From contig CM026421.1 in assembly GCA_014871385.1 (NCBI GenBank), positions 21,566,865-21,630,864 of the forward strand: DNA of 64,000 nucleotides, in the 5' to 3' direction. Positions 59,901-64,000 of this stretch are shown here, piece by piece. The position numbers and the translations under genes were made by a program. The DNA is from Ceratodon purpureus. Lineage: Eukaryota > Streptophyta > Bryopsida > Pseudoditrichales > Ditrichaceae. The notes below the pieces were generated by a model. The model was not told the DNA's origin and ran no database searches. It saw nothing but the letters and a program-made list of their open reading frames with translations. Every line of letters begins with the position of its first letter. The stretch's first letter is position 1.

Positions 59901-61630
59901 GGCGGAACTCGTCCAGAGAATCGAAGATGGAATGATAGACAAAATCAAAGAAGTCCCGCACCCAGGTACAGGCTCCCTTTACAGTGCTCCAAGTACCATC
60001 CTGACATGTCCGAGAAACATCAGCAATCCAATCAAACGTAAAAATTGGAAATTAACAAATACCTTGCAGACAAGGAATTGGAACCCGAGTACCATCCACT
60101 ACCGCAGTACCAAGTACCATCCAAACCGATTTTCACCCAGACCTACTCCCCAAAAATAGGACGCAGCAATTATTGAATATTAGAGGAACGAATATCTAGG
60201 AACTAATTCAAGCATCCTAACTCATTGATGATAAAAAAGTCCTTACCACAAAGGCGTGGTAAAACTTAGATTTTCTACCATCTCCCACAGCTTCAAAAGT
60301 TGCTACCAGCGGCTGACCGACTCCATAACCAAAGCCAACAAGAAAGCTGCCAACTGCTGCTACAAAAGGCCAGAGCAATAGCGGAATCGGCAGCAGCAAA
60401 ATCACGAGCGTCTTCAGTACAATCCCAAGCTGCTTGGTCCTGTCGAGCAGACCACATCATGATAATATCAGTTAACTACAGGTTCTTGGTGCTTAAGGAC
60501 GTCGAAAGAGCAGATTCTGTGAACAGTCAAGGGTTACACAATAGCAATGGACAGAAGCTGCCATGTTGTCATGAATACATACCTTGCGATGGTGCGAAAC
60601 ATGACCACCACGTGCACAGGCCAAAGTCCAATCACCACGGCCATGATTCCGCAAAAGAAGATCAAAATTGCCAACGGTCCAATGATAGCGCCTGCACGAT
60701 ATGAGTGTATCCATCATCAATATGGTTGACGGAGACTGCTTACAAAACACGAAAGTAGGAGATGGAATGTATCCAAACCCAGTCAAAAACACTACGATGT
60801 ATAACACACCACAAATGTCTTAGGATCAGCAGCGAAAACATGTACGAGTCTAACATGAAATTGCAAAAGCCAAAATTTCTATTTCTCAACAAAGTGCTTG
60901 AAAGGATAGCACAAGGGGCGAACACTTTCAAACACAATAAAGAATCCAGCTTAAACGAAACTTCAACATCCGAAAATCTCTATGGCGCTAATTTCTCAAA
61001 GCCCCATAAGAGTCTACACTAATTAGTAACCTAAAATAGGATTGAGATTCTGCTGTACAACTAGCGTAGGTATTTGTTAAAAAACCATCATATGTCTCAG
61101 ACCAGAACCATATAAGGTATTAGTGTCCAACTCGCCTACTGAATCTATTACTGTTCTCCTACTGAATCTATCTCCACTTCAAATTGCACGAACACTACAC
61201 ACCTCTCTACTGAAGCCTGCTCCCACAGCATCAACTTACTTGAGGGACTTCTACGTAACGAATAACCGTAAAATAAATTTATAAAGTGTATACGCATTCT
61301 TGATAGACACGAAAACGATACCTCATTTGGCTTATTGGTCGAGGACTGGAGTTAACATAGGCCCTCAAACAGCTCAACGACCATAGGCAAACCGGCCAAA
61401 TTGAAGGTGAGATCAACACTTGTGTTGAGAAGGGACCAGGACTCGGAATGCGAACCATTCAATTCAAATTAAATCATGACTGGAAATTGCAATTGGAAAT
61501 TACCTTTCAGGAGTCCGAGAATGAACAGAATCAAACATAAAAGAACAAACCATAGTAGCCTGCCAATTGTGCCTAAAGGTCCTGCCGATACAGTTCCTAT
61601 GAAACCTTTATTGTCAGCTCCGTCCGCCAT
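56937..61630 (-). CDS. Uncharacterised plant membrane protein, At3g27390-like (613 aa, 10 exons)
   Basis: Exons are 61630-61504, 60691-60583, 60439-60247, 60000-59864, 59710-59422, 59227-59121, 58807-58657, 58370-58169, 57858-57615 and 57219-56937; 1842 bases in frame to TAG. All introns are GT-AG. It begins MADGADNKGFIGTVSAGPLG. The N-terminal half has hydrophobic segments (GAIIGPLAILIFFCGIMAVV, KTLVILLLPIPLLLWPFVAA, PLCALVGLLGVLVDTPAITI, VPFAGLALVFWPFVVVASAL). Family blocks include GLWPVHVVV, QPLVATFEAVG, DGTWSTVKGACT and GWRRLLGDLV. The C-terminal half is soluble (NGKNLLSVGALKQSDVD, SAKSNSTGILL, DWFFEPLLTIKDQVRAAHLQ, RLPTHRRRLE). Length is close to the Arabidopsis protein of about 590 aa. 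The family has been labelled steroid nuclear receptor ligand-binding in old annotations without support. Its function is unknown. Confidence 0.94.
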
Positions 61631-62991
61631 GGCTTCAATTCTGCCTCCACTTCCTCAGTATTAATATCCTCTCAGCTACTTCACATGTATCCCTGCCATC
61701 CTTGGTGTAACTAAGCATAGTATGAATCACCTACAACTCTCTCTGTAAACAAGTCGCATGAATCCGCCCCAGGAATCTTTCAGCATGGCATATGCTAGAA
61801 GGTGCAGCATTGCCTCGCGTCTCGCAAAATGTATTATCAACCCGCATCCCACTCCTTTCCAGTCTTCCCAAACGTGATACCGAGACTGAGCCCTTGACTA
61901 CAGAACCTGTGCCTTCACTGCCCTGATCCAGTTGTGCTGGTCTGATCTGCGCATAATCACCATGTCGTTAAGCCATTTACTTCCAAATTGATCGAAACCT
62001 TGGCAAAGGTACAGCAAGTCACTTCATTCGATAACTCATTCTCCAAGTGTAAATTCCTGGTAAGCAATGTAACCACGTCTCCAAAGCCCTAACTTCGCAA
62101 TCCTACAAATTTCAGTCCCATCACGATGACGCTCTTCGTCTCTCTCTCTCTCTCTCTCCAGTTCAAGCCCACAGGGTAACCCGAATCTCTTCTGCATCGT
62201 CGAGAACAATGGAGCCATTGAAAACCCAGCTCCTAATTCCTTAAGCCCAAGGTCAGCTTATTCCAAGACAATTTGTATTTGCTACAATTCTAAAAATCCT
62301 AGTTGCTACGCTGCCATCACCAGTTTGATCACACTCAAGTGACAAATAACAGAATCTCAACCCAACTCTGCTAAGATGAAACCCATCATACACTGCTTCG
62401 GTTTTTCCTAAACCCATGACCCTATTCCACAAAACACGAAGCTCACACCCGATTGCACTCAAAATACGACCTGACTCACTCCCGTCAACAACTAACAAAA
62501 ATCCACGCCTTTTTTCATATGCGATCCGTTGCTCTAATTTCCGAAAAAATCCTCCAAAACTGTCCACATAGCTTCGATTAACTCACCTCAGCTCACAGCT
62601 CTCGATCACACCCTCCTCAGAAAAAAAACCAAGACCAATCGCCGTCAACCGTCCTTCCGATGCTCTGACATTTTTTCCGACAACTACAAACCTTCCATCC
62701 AACTCTCACCCATCTTCCACCACAACTTAATCCTCTGCGCAATCCTCTACGCAACTCAACCGTCCTTGAATCAAAACCATAAAAAATTCACAGGCAAGTT
62801 CAGTTTCGACCCATCTGAGAAACTCACAACCCTCATCTCGCAACCCAACCGTCCTTCCCTTGTCCAGTTCTACTCCGTCACGGCGGTCGTCATCAACACC
62901 AGCATCATCAAACGGGCCACCTTTCCACTTGTGGAACAATCAAACACACTACGAAACCTTTGTGAGCGATGAATGACTGCCAGCACAAACC
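61631..62991. other. Upstream region of the At3g27390-like gene
   Basis: Contains its promoter and leader, and a (CT)n run at about 62139-62159. The minus-strand frames at 62036-62218, 62253-62567 and 62727-62939 have no family resemblance. Confidence 0.45.
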
Positions 62992-63414
62992 ATGGCTTCA
63001 AGCAGCTTCCTATTTCCGGAGAGACCCGGGGCCTCTGCCATCCGTCGCCCCCAGCGGGCCCATCCGACGGCTTATTCTTCGCCCATCCAGGTCCGCAACG
63101 GCTGTCATGCGCCCAAAAACGTCGTCACCACCACACCTGGCGCCTCCTCACCACACCCTGTCCCATTTCCCAGGCTGCTTCACATGCACAAACAAGATCT
63201 CACTTATTCCGAGCACCCGCGCGGTGCATCCGGTGCAGGCTCTCGCAGAGATAAAGCTAGCTTGCCGTCTCTAGACACCAGTCCGAATGATTCCGGATGC
63301 ACCTCGCGCTCGTCGATCACAAGCCTCGCCTCCATATCATCGACACTGGTACACTATTGCAGCTCCCACCAGGTTAGCAAACATGGTTCTTGTCAGGTTT
63401 CGCAAACCGGCTGA
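62992..63414 (+). CDS. Hypothetical Ser/Pro-rich ORF (140 aa), uncertain
   Basis: ATG at 62992 in good plant context (AACCATGGCT). The product starts MASSSFLFPERPGASAIRRP and is rich in Ser, Pro, His and Arg throughout, somewhat like a plastid transit peptide followed by disordered sequence. No domain, membrane span or family is recognised. It lies divergently to the At3g27390-like gene, 1.36 kb away. The other two frames are also open for about 90-100 codons, as is common in GC-rich stretches, so this could be the first exon of a gene continuing beyond the window or chance. Confidence 0.3.
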   Translation: MASSSFLFPERPGASAIRRPQRAHPTAYSSPIQVRNGCHAPKNVVTTTPGASSPHPVPFPRLLHMHKQDLTYSEHPRGASGAGSRRDKASLPSLDTSPNDSGCTSRSSITSLASISSTLVHYCSSHQVSKHGSCQVSQTG

Positions 63415-64000
63415 ATCATGCTGCCTGCGCTTTCATCAAGGACCGTGGGACCATGCGGGTGCCATGCGGGCCACCTCACTGCACATCCTTGCGTCTACAG
63501 TAATTCCATCCAACATATTTAATCGATCGTTTGCTAAGACCATTAAAGCTGATCCTTCGTGACTGATTGATCACTGTTTTATTGATATTGAAGAGCTGCA
63601 TTGGACTAAATCAACTTCGAGCCAGGACTTTTCTGGAATGATATGAGTTTGGCACTTGTTGAGGAAGATGAAGTAGTTATGGTCTGATTTGAGTGATAGT
63701 ACGTTCTCTTTGCATGCAGATCATGCATGGGGGTTTGTTTATTGCGGCTGGTCACTTGCGATGAAACAGTGAACACCTTCCCCTGTTGTTCACATGTTTA
63801 CTGTGGAGAGTTTACTTCGATCGTTTGGGTGTTGTGATTCGTTCAAGAAAACCAACCATATTCGCCAAGGGTGGGTAAGAAAGATTTTATAAATCAACAT
63901 ATCAACATGATTAAAATTACTATCATGCACTTTATATATGGATGAAGCTACTAATATTCAAAGATGGGAAATAAAACTTTGAAAAATGGTCTGAAGTAAT
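63415..64000. other. Window edge, no feature seen
   Basis: The sequence becomes AT-rich again toward the end. No further coding frame or repeat is supported. Confidence 0.5.

Overview
The window reads as nuclear DNA of a land plant, most likely a bryophyte or another early-diverging lineage. Genes are split by short GT-AG introns and lie far apart in AT-rich, transposon-littered spacer. There are two nuclear-type plastid ferredoxins with transit peptides, a plant-type AMT2 ammonium transporter, a cytosolic plant-type tRNA-Ser, and a plant-specific membrane protein of the At3g27390 type. The species cannot be named from the sequence. Exon joins were worked out by hand from splice sites, reading-frame phase and family similarity. 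For all five multi-exon models the exon lengths sum to an uninterrupted frame: AMT2 487 aa, UapA-type nucleobase transporter 584 aa, nicalin 554 aa, PMP22 187 aa and At3g27390-like 613 aa.

Layout. 1-7.9 kb: spacer with a near-palindromic MITE, one small intronless gene (2934-3326), a TA-flanked inverted-repeat element and a second TTA-flanked MITE. 7.9-9.6 kb: AMT2 (minus). 9.6-17.7 kb: spacer with a second TA-flanked element (11550-12413), an ORF built of an 83-codon tandem duplication (14665-15423), several tRNA-Lys-like pieces, an intact tRNA-Ser(AGA) and a MITE with 40-bp inverted ends. 17.8-20.5 kb: a nucleobase transporter of the fungal UapA type (minus). 24.5-29.4 kb: nicalin, an ER translocon-associated protein (minus). 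30.5-31.5 kb and 40.3-41.6 kb: two Tc1-like DD34E transposon relics. 34.2-35.7 kb: a head-to-head pair of ferredoxin genes. 36.7-39.3 kb: the peroxisomal membrane protein PMP22 (plus). 42-56.9 kb: very AT-rich transposon graveyard with a GC-richer, direct-repeat-flanked island carrying a broken first exon of a Canopy-family gene, a decayed PIF1/Helitron-type helicase and another inverted-repeat element. 56.9-61.6 kb: the At3g27390-like membrane protein (minus). 63.0-63.4 kb: an uncertain Ser/Pro-rich ORF.

The genes form no pathway or operon, as expected for a plant nuclear locus. They are housekeeping genes (nitrogen uptake, purine/urate transport, ER membrane-protein biogenesis, photosynthetic electron transfer, peroxisome membrane). 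The most interesting material is the UapA-type transporter in a plant, the ferredoxin pair whose differences are mostly amino-acid changing, the two Tc1 DD34E relics (one decayed by stop codons with no frameshift), the possible gene-capturing element with a Canopy exon, and the tRNA-rich block around the tandem-duplicated ORF.
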